Translations under genes and position numbers: made by a program
Assembly (NCBI GenBank): GCA_030613745.1
Contig: JAUWLK010000051.1
Location: 1-13,437, forward strand
Length of the DNA: 13,437 bases
DNA from: Flavobacteriaceae bacterium
GTDB lineage: Bacteria; Bacteroidota; Bacteroidia; Flavobacteriales; Flavobacteriaceae
Direction: 5' to 3'
Part shown: piece by piece, positions 1-6,164 of the stretch
Layout of the letters: every line of letters starts with the position of its first letter
Numbering within the stretch: the stretch's first letter is position 1
The notes under the pieces: generated by a model
Told to the model about the DNA's origin: nothing
The model's database searches: none
The model's input: only the letters and a program-made list of their open reading frames with translations

Positions 1-153
1 CTCCGAAGGCAAGCCATAGGAGTATTTCGCTGGTTTCATACTCAATCAAGTTGAGCACATGCTTTAACATGAATGTCAAAAACCGAAATTTATTATTTAG
101 ATCCCCTTTTCGGGGATGACATTTCAGTGGTTACCTCGAGGCAAGCCTCGAGG
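1..153. repeat. Cluster of nested palindromes, probable dispersed intergenic repeat
   Basis: This stretch has no credible ORF but is dense in inverted repeats. CTCC (1-4) and GGAG (19-22) enclose GGC-AA-GCC (8-15). GAGTAT (20-25) pairs with ATACTC (38-43). CTCAA (41-45) pairs with TTGAG (51-55). AATGTCA (72-78) pairs with TGACATT (117-123) and encloses ATCCCC (101-106) with GGGGAT (112-117). CCTCGAGGC (134-142) pairs with GCCTCGAGG (145-153). The first and last hairpins share the core GGCAAGCC and similar flanks (4-23 versus 137-156), as if derived from one unit. The stems are GC-rich against an AT-rich background. This fits a palindromic dispersed repeat or a structured RNA. The window begins inside or at the edge of the element, so its left border is unknown. 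The function is not known. Confidence 0.5.
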
Positions 154-163
154 AATTCTTTTT
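134..163 (+). terminator. Possible intrinsic terminator (9-bp stem plus T-run)
   Basis: A perfect 9-bp inverted repeat, CCTCGAGGC-AA-GCCTCGAGG (134-153), is followed after AATTC by five T residues (159-163). The real loop would be CAAG closed by 8 bp. It could terminate plus-strand transcription entering from left of the window and so isolate the PIN-PhoH gene. The T-run begins 5 nt after the stem, which is not ideal. The hairpin may simply be one arm of the repeat cluster in which it sits. Confidence 0.35.
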
Positions 164-200
164 GATTAAACTATTTAATCTAAACTATCATGGTTCATTT

Positions 201-237
201 CTTGTTAATAAATACCTAATTATAATTAATTAACAAG
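201..237. repeat. Perfect 9-bp inverted repeat upstream of the PIN-PhoH gene
   Basis: CTTGTTAAT (201-209) is the exact reverse complement of ATTAACAAG (229-237), with a 19-nt AT-rich spacer. It lies about 15 nt before a possible -7 promoter box. It could be an operator for a dimeric regulator or a weak stem, but AT-rich DNA makes such pairs more likely by chance. The rest of 166-344 is AT-rich, and I see no gene or tRNA in it. Confidence 0.3.
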
Positions 238-251
238 CAACCTTACTTATA

Positions 252-260
252 TAATTTTTG
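252..260 (+). promoter_or_regulatory. Candidate promoter -7 box for the PIN-PhoH gene
   Basis: TAATTTTTG has the form TA-N3-TTTG, one base longer than the Bacteroidetes -7 consensus TAnnTTTG. No TTG element stands 17-23 nt upstream. It would give a leader of about 80 nt to the ATG at 345, unlike the short leaders elsewhere in the window. It is the best match in the gap but weak. Confidence 0.25.
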
Positions 261-344
261 TACTTTTTTCAAATGATTTAAATAGAAAAACTAAAAATAA
301 GTTTAGCTGTTTTTAATTAAATTGATTATACCAAAAAAAATTAT

Positions 345-1679
345 ATGAAAAAAAGCTCAGCAAACAAGATTTTTGTACTAGACACATCCGTTTTATTATT
401 TGACCATAACGCCATTACTAGCTTTGAAGAAAATGATGTTGCTGTACCAATTACCGTTTTAGAAGAATTAGACCAATTCAAAATAGGCAACGAAACTAAA
501 AATTTTGAAGCTCGTGAAATTATTCGGTTTTTAGACAAACTTTCAGGAAATAATGGATTAAATAAGTGGATAAACCTTGGAAAAAATAAAGGAAAGTTTA
601 AAGTTATTATGAATGCTTTAAATCTTGAAAATATTAATGCTGAAGAAATTTATGGTAACAGGAAAAACGATCATAAAATTATCAATGCTGCCATTTCTTT
701 ACAAAATGAAGAAAAAAAATCAGCAGTAATTTTAGTAACTAAAGATATAAATCTTAGACTTAAAGCTAAAGCAATAGGATTATTATCTGAAGATTTTGAG
801 ACAGGAAAAGTGAAAAATATCAAAAAATTCTCAAAAGGGCTTCCCGTTATTGAAGATGTTGATGCTCAAATTATTCAAAATATTTATCAAAAAAGCTATA
901 TAAATGAAAATGGCATTTTAGGAACACAAAAAATTACAAACGGTTATTATATCTTAAACAATTGTTCAAATTCTGTTTTAACACGCTATAATGGAGTTAC
1001 CAATCAAATTGAAAAAGTTGATAAAAAATATGTTTTCGGAATAAAGCCTCGAAATGCCGAACAAACCTTTGGTTTAAATGCTCTTTTAAATGATGATATT
1101 AAACTCGTTGCTTTAGAAGGAGTTGCAGGAACAGGGAAAACCCTATTGGCATTAGCATCTGCTTTAGAACAAAAAAATAAATATAATCAAATAATTTTAG
1201 CCAGACCTATTATTCCTTTAAGCAATCGTGAAATTGGTTTTTTACCCGGTGATGCCGAAGATAAAATTTCACCTTATATGCAACCTCTTTGGGACAATTT
1301 AAATTTTATTAAAAATCAATTCAAAGCCAACGAAAAAAAGAGTAAAATTTTACGAGAAATGGAAGACTCAGGCATGTTAACCATTACTGCACTCGCTTTT
1401 ATTAGAGGCAGAAGTTTGGCAAATGTTATTTTTATTATTGATGAAGCTCAAAATTTAACTCCACATGAAGTTAAAACCATTATAACTCGTGCCGGTGAAG
1501 GTACCAAAGTAATATTTACCGGTGACATCAATCAAATTGACACTCCTTATATGGATGAACATAGTAATGGCTTAACTTATTTAATTGACCGATTGAAAGG
1601 AAATGCATTATTTTCTCATATAAAATTAGAAAAGGGAGAACGTTCTGAGCTTGCAAACTTGGCCAATGAAATGTTATAA
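345..1679 (+). CDS. PhoH family protein with N-terminal PIN domain (PIN-PhoH ATPase)
   Basis: A 444-residue, two-domain protein. Residues about 8-150 form a PIN-type nuclease domain, with D13 in VLDTSVLL, E40 in the VLEELD motif, and a conserved DH at NDHKI. Residues about 235-444 are a PhoH P-loop ATPase, with Walker A GVAGTGKT (259-266), the ARPIIPL segment, Walker B IIDEAQN (D366-E367) and the sensor-like FTGDINQID. Characterised PIN-PhoH fusions (PhoH2) couple ATP-driven RNA unwinding to RNA cleavage; activity here is inferred by homology. The protein is expected to be cytoplasmic, as it has no signal peptide. The length is normal for the fusion. The ATG at 345 follows an A-rich stretch without a clear Shine-Dalgarno sequence, as is usual in this phylum. 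The DUF4252 gene follows 68 nt later on the same strand. No antitoxin-like small gene stands immediately upstream. Confidence 0.9.
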   Translation: MKKSSANKIFVLDTSVLLFDHNAITSFEENDVAVPITVLEELDQFKIGNETKNFEAREIIRFLDKLSGNNGLNKWINLGKNKGKFKVIMNALNLENINAEEIYGNRKNDHKIINAAISLQNEEKKSAVILVTKDINLRLKAKAIGLLSEDFETGKVKNIKKFSKGLPVIEDVDAQIIQNIYQKSYINENGILGTQKITNGYYILNNCSNSVLTRYNGVTNQIEKVDKKYVFGIKPRNAEQTFGLNALLNDDIKLVALEGVAGTGKTLLALASALEQKNKYNQIILARPIIPLSNREIGFLPGDAEDKISPYMQPLWDNLNFIKNQFKANEKKSKILREMEDSGMLTITALAFIRGRSLANVIFIIDEAQNLTPHEVKTIITRAGEGTKVIFTGDINQIDTPYMDEHSNGLTYLIDRLKGNALFSHIKLEKGERSELANLANEML

Positions 1680-1688
1680 TTAGCTAAT

Positions 1689-1703
1689 ACATTTTTTTAA
1701 TGT
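1689..1703 (+). other. Small AT-rich stem after the PIN-PhoH gene
   Basis: ACATT (1689-1693) and AATGT (1699-1703) flank a T5 loop ten nt after the stop codon, and a T-run follows (1711-1715). The stem has 5 bp and only one G-C pair. It is too weak to call a terminator firmly, so read-through into the DUF4252 gene is likely. Confidence 0.2.
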
Positions 1704-1724
1704 GTTACATTTTTTAATATAAAT

Positions 1725-1750
1725 CGTCGTATGTAAAAACAAATACGATG
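1725..1750 (+). promoter_or_regulatory. Start-codon hairpin of the DUF4252 gene
   Basis: CGTCGTAT (1725-1732) can pair over eight positions with ATACGATG (1743-1750), including one G-U pair, around a 10-nt A-rich loop. The right arm contains the ATG start codon (1748-1750), so a transcript starting upstream of 1725 could hide its own start codon. The pairing is seen directly. Its effect on translation is inference. Confidence 0.35.
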
Positions 1751-2212
1751 AAAAAATTATTTTTACTTCTATCTTTGGTTGTATTTACCTCATGTGCAAC
1801 ACATACATCATTCAATACCTTTTATAAAAATAACCAACATGAATCTGATTTTTCATTAGGTTTAAACAGCTCGTTGATCAGAGGATTTTTACCCGATGAA
1901 GATTTTGAAGATGTAAAACCTTTACTTAAAAAAGCTAAACATATTCGCATTTTGGTCTTTTCGGATAATGCTGAACATATGAATTTAAAATTTGATAAAT
2001 TTATCAAACGCTCAACATTTGAAGAAGTGGTGAAAATTAAAGATGATAATGATAAAATAAACTTCTTTATACTGGAAAATAAAGATAAGATCAAAGAAGT
2101 TGTTTTTCAAATATCTTCAGATGGTGATTTGGTTTTATTAGGCTTAAAAACAAATTTGACTCAAAAAGACATTGATAAGCTTTTTAATGATAATGATATA
2201 ACATTTAACTAA
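1748..2212 (+). CDS. DUF4252 family lipoprotein
   Basis: A 154-residue protein with a lipoprotein signal peptide: KK, a leucine-rich hydrophobic core, and a lipobox-like FTSC ending at C16. The mature part (about 17-154) matches the general DUF4252 layout. It has an N-terminal segment with FYKNN and an IRG/LPDE stretch. A strand KHIRILVFSD follows, then an alternating charged/hydrophobic second half (NFFILENKDKIKEVVFQISSD, given here only as its location, about 105-125) and VLLGLKTNLTQKDIDKL. The family is common in Bacteroidetes and has no known function. No acidic or lysine-rich surface-export signal follows C16, so a periplasm-facing anchor is more likely than cell-surface display. It lies 68 nt after the PIN-PhoH gene, with no clear promoter of its own. 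It converges on the SDR gene, with 46 bp between the stop codons and no obvious terminator. Confidence 0.7.
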   Translation: MKKLFLLLSLVVFTSCATHTSFNTFYKNNQHESDFSLGLNSSLIRGFLPDEDFEDVKPLLKKAKHIRILVFSDNAEHMNLKFDKFIKRSTFEEVVKIKDDNDKINFFILENKDKIKEVVFQISSDGDLVLLGLKTNLTQKDIDKLFNDNDITFN

Positions 2213-2224
2213 CCAATAAAAGAT

Positions 2225-2246
2225 ATTAGACCGCTTCGTTATTAGA
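2225..2246. repeat. Short direct repeat in the convergent gap
   Basis: ATTAGA occurs at 2225-2230 and again at 2241-2246, separated by the GC-richer CCGCTTCGTT. It resembles the low-complexity interspersed sequence found between flavobacterial genes, though I recognise this only by style. No hairpin terminator is visible in 2213-2258. Confidence 0.2.
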
Positions 2247-2258
2247 TTTCAAATCCCC

Positions 2259-3053
2259 TTATGTTACATTAACCTTTCTAACTATATTTGATAGAATTGA
2301 AGGAAAAAATCGTTTTAAATAAACGGCAGAAGTTTCTTTAAGTCCACCAATAACAATTTCTTGTTTTTGTTTTGAAATTGATCTAATTGCCTTTTTTGAA
2401 AAATCTTCAGGTGACATCCCATTTGCATTGCCTTCATCATCAATGTTGTGCTTACTTCCATCGGCTGTTAAAGCATTTTTAGAAACATTGGTGTTTACAT
2501 AACCAGGACAAATAATTGTAACCGCAATATTATCATTATACAATTCAGCTCTTAAGCTATCAAAAAATCCATGTAAAGCATGTTTTGAAGCAGCATAAGC
2601 AGTACGTAGAGGTGTGCCAATTTTACCCATAACACTACTAATAACAACAATTTGTCCGCTTTTTTTTGAAACAAAATGAGGTAAAAGAGCTTTAGTTAAA
2701 CCGATAGTTCCAAAATAATTAACTTCAAATATTTTTTGATCTACTTTTAGTTGGGTATCAATGGCTAATGAACGTTGACTTATTCCTCCATTATTAATTA
2801 AAATATCTACTCCGTTAAAAAGACTTAAGGCTGTTTTAACTTTGTCTTCAAAAGATGAAAATTCAGATAAATCTATGGGTAAAACTTTTACTTTATCAGG
2901 TTGTTTACATTGTTTTTTTACCTCGTTTAGCTTTTGTTCATTTCTTGATGATATGATTAAGTTTACATCTTGATTTGAAAAAGTTAATGCTAATGCTTTT
3001 CCTATTCCTGAAGAAGCTCCGGTTATCCAAATGGTTTTATTTTTAAAATTCAT
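2259..3053 (-). CDS. Short-chain dehydrogenase/reductase (classical SDR)
   Basis: A 264-residue NAD(P)-dependent oxidoreductase with a Rossmann fold. Counting from the ATG at 3053, it shows the nucleotide-binding motif TGASSGIG (11-18) and R37 after the second strand, which suggests preference for NADP(H). It also has D61 and the NNGG motif (87-90, in place of the usual NNAG). The full catalytic set is present: N112, S140, Y153 and K157 (YAASK). A C-terminal CPGYVNT segment follows. The substrate cannot be read from the sequence. The family includes DHRS7-like dehydrogenases of lipid or carbonyl substrates. An in-frame TTG at 3071 would add six residues (MNKINK), but its bases belong to a promoter box CAAATATA (TATATTTG on this strand), so ATG 3053 is preferred. 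It is divergent from the TlpA-like gene. Confidence 0.9.
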   Translation of the reverse strand: MNFKNKTIWITGASSGIGKALALTFSNQDVNLIISSRNEQKLNEVKKQCKQPDKVKVLPIDLSEFSSFEDKVKTALSLFNGVDILINNGGISQRSLAIDTQLKVDQKIFEVNYFGTIGLTKALLPHFVSKKSGQIVVISSVMGKIGTPLRTAYAASKHALHGFFDSLRAELYNDNIAVTIICPGYVNTNVSKNALTADGSKHNIDDEGNANGMSPEDFSKKAIRSISKQKQEIVIGGLKETSAVYLKRFFPSILSNIVRKVNVT

Positions 3054-3068
3054 TTTATTGATTTTGTT

Positions 3069-3076
3069 CAAATATA
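3069..3076 (-). promoter_or_regulatory. -7 promoter box of the SDR gene
   Basis: On the minus strand this reads TATATTTG, an exact TAnnTTTG. No TTG stands 17-23 nt upstream, so the -33 element is missing or weak. Transcription would begin near 3065, giving a leader of roughly 12 nt to ATG 3053. Confidence 0.45.
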
Positions 3077-3104
3077 ACTACTTTAAGAATATAATTTTAA
3101 TTGT

Positions 3105-3112
3105 TAAATTTG
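3105..3112 (+). promoter_or_regulatory. -7 promoter box of the TlpA-like gene
   Basis: TAAATTTG is an exact TAnnTTTG match, without a recognisable TTG at the -33 distance. It predicts a start near 3116 and a leader of about 12 nt to ATG 3128. Together with the opposing box at 3069-3076, it makes a compact divergent promoter pair of under 50 bp. Confidence 0.45.
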
Positions 3113-3127
3113 AGAAAATTATTTTTT

Positions 3128-4477
3128 ATGACTAATAAGTTTTTATTACTATTTATTTTTATACCCGTTTTTTTGTATTCTCAATATTCTATTTCAGGAA
3201 AAATAGATTCTGGAGATAACTTATCTTGGATTTTATTATATAAATTAGAAAACGGTAAACAAAAATTTGTTTCCAATACCAACGTTGAAAACGGTGAATT
3301 TCAATTTAAAATCGCTAAGACCGAACCCTCCGGTATTTATCGTGCTTTCTATCAAATTGAAAATAATTTATATGTTGAATTTATTTATAACAAAGAAAAT
3401 ATAAACTTTACTTTTGATGCCCGTAATCCTATAGAATCAATTGCTTTTTCCTCTTCTGAAGAAAATATTATCTATCAAAATTATTATAATGCTATAACTT
3501 TAAAACAATCAGAATTAGATTCTTTACAAATTTCTTTTTTTAATTCAAATGAAACTAAAACAGATAAAAAATTAAACAAATCTTATCGTAAAAAATTAGA
3601 AGAAATAAAAACCATTCAATTTGATTTTGAAAAAAAATCTGAAGGTACCATTGCAAATTATTTTATAAAGGCCAGCAAAAAATACAATGCAAAAACACCC
3701 ATAAAAATTCCTGAGAATTATTTAAACGAAATTAAAGTCCACTTTTTTGATGCAGTTAATTTTAACGATACCATATTGATCAATTCAACTTTTATCAATG
3801 ATAAAATAATGGATTATATTTTTTATCTGAATCAAAATAAAGATCTTAAAGCTTTGCATGAAATGCAAAAAGAATCTATTAATTTGAGTCTATCAAAAAT
3901 AGTTTCAAATACTGTTTTTAAAAAAACTGTTGAAGAAAATATTTTAATACAGTTTGCTAAAGAACAAAATACTGAAATGGTAAATTTTGTAATTGAAAAT
4001 CATTATAATAAATTACCGAAATCACTACAAGATTTAACTTTAAAGCACAAGGTTTTAGCAGATATCAAAACTGCAATTGGTAAAGATGCTCCAGATATTA
4101 AATGGGGAAAAAATGGTATAAACAAAAACCTTTACAGCTTGATTGGTTTTGATTATTATATCGTAGTTTTCTTTAGTTCAACGTGCCCTCATTGTCAAAC
4201 TGAACTACCTGAGCTTTATAATCAAATTAAAGATTTTACAAATGTTAGAGTACTTGCTATTGGTTTAGAGGATGAAAAAACAAGCTGGGAGAATATGGTA
4301 AAAGATTTAAACGGATTTATACATGTTTTAGATCTAGACAAATGGAAAAGCACGCGTGTAAAAGACTACGGAATAACGACAATACCAAGTTATTTTATTT
4401 TAGATAAAAACAAAAAAATTGTTGCTAAACCTAATGATGTGGAAGAATTAAAAGCGATGTATAAAACAAAAAAATAA
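3128..4477 (+). CDS. Exported TlpA-like thiol-disulfide oxidoreductase with DUF4369-like N-terminal domain
   Basis: A 449-residue protein from ATG 3128. Residues 1-18 are a Sec signal peptide (MTNKF, a leucine/phenylalanine-rich core, then FLYSQ with probable cleavage before Q19). The mature N-terminus (about 19-115) is beta-rich, with SGKIDSG and ENGEFQFKI, like DUF4369 domains of Bacteroidetes. A lysine-rich helical middle (about 120-320) follows. The C-terminus (about 325-449) is a thioredoxin fold, with APDIKW, the redox pair CPHC (353-356) after FFSST, and the cis-proline loop TTIPSYF (P420). It probably reduces or isomerises disulfides in the periplasm. The CPHC dipeptide is the DsbA-type one, but the fold layout is TlpA/ResA-like. 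No ccdA or cytochrome-maturation gene is adjacent. A TTG at 3101 would add nine residues (MLNLRKLFF), but it lies before the promoter box at 3105-3112, so ATG 3128 is chosen. Confidence 0.85.
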   Translation: MTNKFLLLFIFIPVFLYSQYSISGKIDSGDNLSWILLYKLENGKQKFVSNTNVENGEFQFKIAKTEPSGIYRAFYQIENNLYVEFIYNKENINFTFDARNPIESIAFSSSEENIIYQNYYNAITLKQSELDSLQISFFNSNETKTDKKLNKSYRKKLEEIKTIQFDFEKKSEGTIANYFIKASKKYNAKTPIKIPENYLNEIKVHFFDAVNFNDTILINSTFINDKIMDYIFYLNQNKDLKALHEMQKESINLSLSKIVSNTVFKKTVEENILIQFAKEQNTEMVNFVIENHYNKLPKSLQDLTLKHKVLADIKTAIGKDAPDIKWGKNGINKNLYSLIGFDYYIVVFFSSTCPHCQTELPELYNQIKDFTNVRVLAIGLEDEKTSWENMVKDLNGFIHVLDLDKWKSTRVKDYGITTIPSYFILDKNKKIVAKPNDVEELKAMYKTKK

Positions 4478-4515
4478 TCATTCCATTTTATCAAAATATG
4501 TGAAAGTCGTAGGTT

Positions 4516-4875
4516 TCAAAAATAAAAAAAAGCATCTTCTAAATGTTCAATTTTTGTTTCATTTTTATTTTTGATTATCCCAATAACATCAAAACGGACT
4601 TCTACATCTAAATCGTTTTCAGTTACATATTCATCAATAGCATTGGTTAGTAGTTTTATTTTTTTTGGACTGATAAAATCTTGTGGATTTCCAAAATAAT
4701 CTGTAGCACGAGTTTTAACTTCAATTATGGCAAGAATATTTTCTTTTTGAGCAATAATGTCAACTTCAGCTTTTTGAAATCGCCAATTTTTTTCTTTGAT
4801 TATATATCCTTTTTTAATCAAAAAATCAACAGCTAATTGCTCACCTAATTTACCAAGTTCATTGTGTTCTGCCAT
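4516..4875 (-). CDS. yraN: YraN family (UPF0102) endonuclease-like protein
   Basis: A 119-residue cytoplasmic protein of normal family length. It shows the N-terminal GKLGEQLA motif (E12), KNWRF, the acidic pair in AEVDIIAQ (E37, D39) and EVKTR (E52, K54), together a PD-(D/E)XK nuclease-type active site. The family is related to Holliday-junction-resolvase-like folds, and its biological role is poorly defined. It starts 5 nt after the stop codon of the LD-carboxypeptidase gene, so the two are almost surely one transcript. The gene converges on the TlpA-like gene with 38 bp between, where I see no terminator hairpin. Confidence 0.92.
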   Translation of the reverse strand: MAEHNELGKLGEQLAVDFLIKKGYIIKEKNWRFQKAEVDIIAQKENILAIIEVKTRATDYFGNPQDFISPKKIKLLTNAIDEYVTENDLDVEVRFDVIGIIKNKNETKIEHLEDAFFYF

Positions 4876-4880
4876 TTTAT

Positions 4881-5885
4881 TTATCTAAAAATGATTTTCG
4901 CCTTTTTCTCGGTAACTTTTAACTCAATATAATCTCCTAAAATTAAAGCACGATTATCATCAATATGACCCGCAGGAAAATTAAAAACTACAGGAAAATC
5001 AGTTCCTTCAATAGCTTCTAAAACAATTTCTTCTAAAGTTTTTCCAAACCCATTCCCTTCATTTTTTTTCAATCTAAAATCTCCTACGATCAATCCCTTA
5101 CAATTTTTAAAATAACCCGCTCTTTTTAAACTAATCATCATTCTATCAATATGATACAATGCCTCACCAACATCTTCAATAAATAAAATTTTATTATCCA
5201 TTTTTAAAGAAATATCCGACTCTAACATACTATAAACCAAAGAAAGATTACCCCCAACCAATTGTCCAATGCTTTCTCCTGATCTATTATATTTTGAGGA
5301 TGTTAATTTATACGTCAACTTTTTACCAAACAAAGCCTTGTATAAACTAATAATTGATGCATTTTGTGTAGAATCTTTTAAATCTAAAGTTAATGGCATT
5401 TGACCATGAATAGTTTGAAAACCTAATTCATGGACTTTATTATGTAAAACGGTAATATCTGAATATCCAATAATCCATTTCGGATTGTCTACAAATTTTG
5501 TAAAATCTAATTCATCAATAATTCTAACCACTCCATAACCTCCTCTTGCACTCCAAATTGCCTTAATACTCGGATCATCTAATGCCTTTTGTAAATCTTC
5601 GGTTCTTTGTTTATCAGTACCGGCAAAAGTGTTGTCTTGCGAAAGCATGTGATTTCCAAAAAATACTACCAAACCCCAATGATTTGCTAATTCAATTCCT
5701 GCATCAATAGAAGTCTTATCTTTTATTCTTCCGGCTGGTGATAAAATAATTATGGTATCCCCTTTTTTTAAATTTGCTGGTTTTACCAAATCACGAGTAA
5801 TAGCTATTTCGGTATCATTTTGTGAAAATAATGGAATCGATATAAATACTGTAATTAACAGTAAAATTCTAAAAGAAAATTTCAT
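4881..5885 (-). CDS. LD-carboxypeptidase, peptidase family S66, with signal peptide
   Basis: A 334-residue serine peptidase of the LdcA/MccF family. Members remove the terminal D-Ala from L,D-linked tetrapeptides during murein recycling, or cleave microcin C-like amides. The catalytic triad can be read directly: S142 in GYSDIT, E237 in FIEDVGE and H307 in FPAGHIDD. The conserved ARGGYG (113-118) and SPAG (49-52) are also present. Residues 1-21 form a typical signal peptide (MKFSFRILLLITVF..., ending LFSQ), so the enzyme should act in the periplasm, whereas E. coli LdcA is cytoplasmic. It is co-directional with yraN 5 nt downstream. I see no convincing TAnnTTTG box upstream; the closest is TATTTTAG about 20-30 nt before the ATG. 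It diverges from metG across a 279-bp gap. Confidence 0.88.
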   Translation of the reverse strand: MKFSFRILLLITVFISIPLFSQNDTEIAITRDLVKPANLKKGDTIIILSPAGRIKDKTSIDAGIELANHWGLVVFFGNHMLSQDNTFAGTDKQRTEDLQKALDDPSIKAIWSARGGYGVVRIIDELDFTKFVDNPKWIIGYSDITVLHNKVHELGFQTIHGQMPLTLDLKDSTQNASIISLYKALFGKKLTYKLTSSKYNRSGESIGQLVGGNLSLVYSMLESDISLKMDNKILFIEDVGEALYHIDRMMISLKRAGYFKNCKGLIVGDFRLKKNEGNGFGKTLEEIVLEAIEGTDFPVVFNFPAGHIDDNRALILGDYIELKVTEKKAKIIFR

Positions 5886-6000
5886 AGAAATGATTTGAAA
5901 AGTTTTAGCTAAAATAGATAATTATTTTAAAAAGTGAGTTTAATAAAAGATAACCTAATAGTTATGAAGACTAAATTCCTTTATAAAATCATCTCTGGGA

Positions 6001-6035
6001 GTTTAAGTATCACATCTCTATCGTGATAAGTAAAC
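6001..6035. repeat. Imperfect hairpin in the ldc-metG gap
   Basis: GTTTA (6001-6005) pairs with TAAAC (6031-6035) and TATCAC (6008-6013) pairs with GTGATA (6023-6028), leaving an AG/AG mismatch and a 9-nt loop. It stands 6 nt from a second, stronger hairpin. Both lie between divergent genes, so neither is a gene terminator in the usual sense. It may be part of an intergenic repeat or an operator. Confidence 0.35.
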
Positions 6036-6040
6036 CTTAT

Positions 6041-6061
6041 ATCCCGCTAAATTAGCGGGAT
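6041..6061. repeat. Perfect GC-rich palindrome in the ldc-metG gap
   Basis: ATCCCGCTAA (6041-6050) and TTAGCGGGAT (6052-6061) are exact reverse complements, separated by one A. The practical fold is an 8-bp stem with an AAATT loop. No T-run follows on either strand. It has the same style as the ATCCCC/GGGGAT stem at 101-117, suggesting the same class of interspersed palindrome. The remainder of the 5886-6164 gap shows no gene. Confidence 0.45.
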
Positions 6062-6138
6062 TGGTTCGGCTTGTAAAAAAATTGAAACTAATTTTTTAGA
6101 GTCTCACAAATAAAAAATACAATGTTTTCTCTTTTTCT

Positions 6139-6146
6139 TACTTTTG
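6139..6146 (+). promoter_or_regulatory. -7 promoter box of metG
   Basis: TACTTTTG is an exact TAnnTTTG match, 18 nt before ATG 6165. No TTG stands at the expected -33 distance. It predicts a leader of about 15 nt, too short for any leader-based control such as a T-box. Confidence 0.45.
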
Positions 6147-6164
6147 TGGTCTTAAATTAAATTC

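Noticed and set aside
1..153. Reading the hairpin cluster as a CRISPR array or integron attachment sites
   Set aside because: There are no regularly spaced identical repeats, no cas genes and no integrase. The two similar units occur only at the ends and differ from each other.
1822..2094. A 90-codon minus-strand frame opposite the DUF4252 gene
   Set aside because: It is fully contained in the lipoprotein gene, which has a signal peptide and family resemblance. The antisense translation shows only shadow-like serine-rich sequence.
6101..6164. Possible T-box or other riboswitch upstream of metG
   Set aside because: The promoter box at 6139-6146 leaves a leader of only about 15 nt, and no specifier stem or antiterminator sequence is visible.
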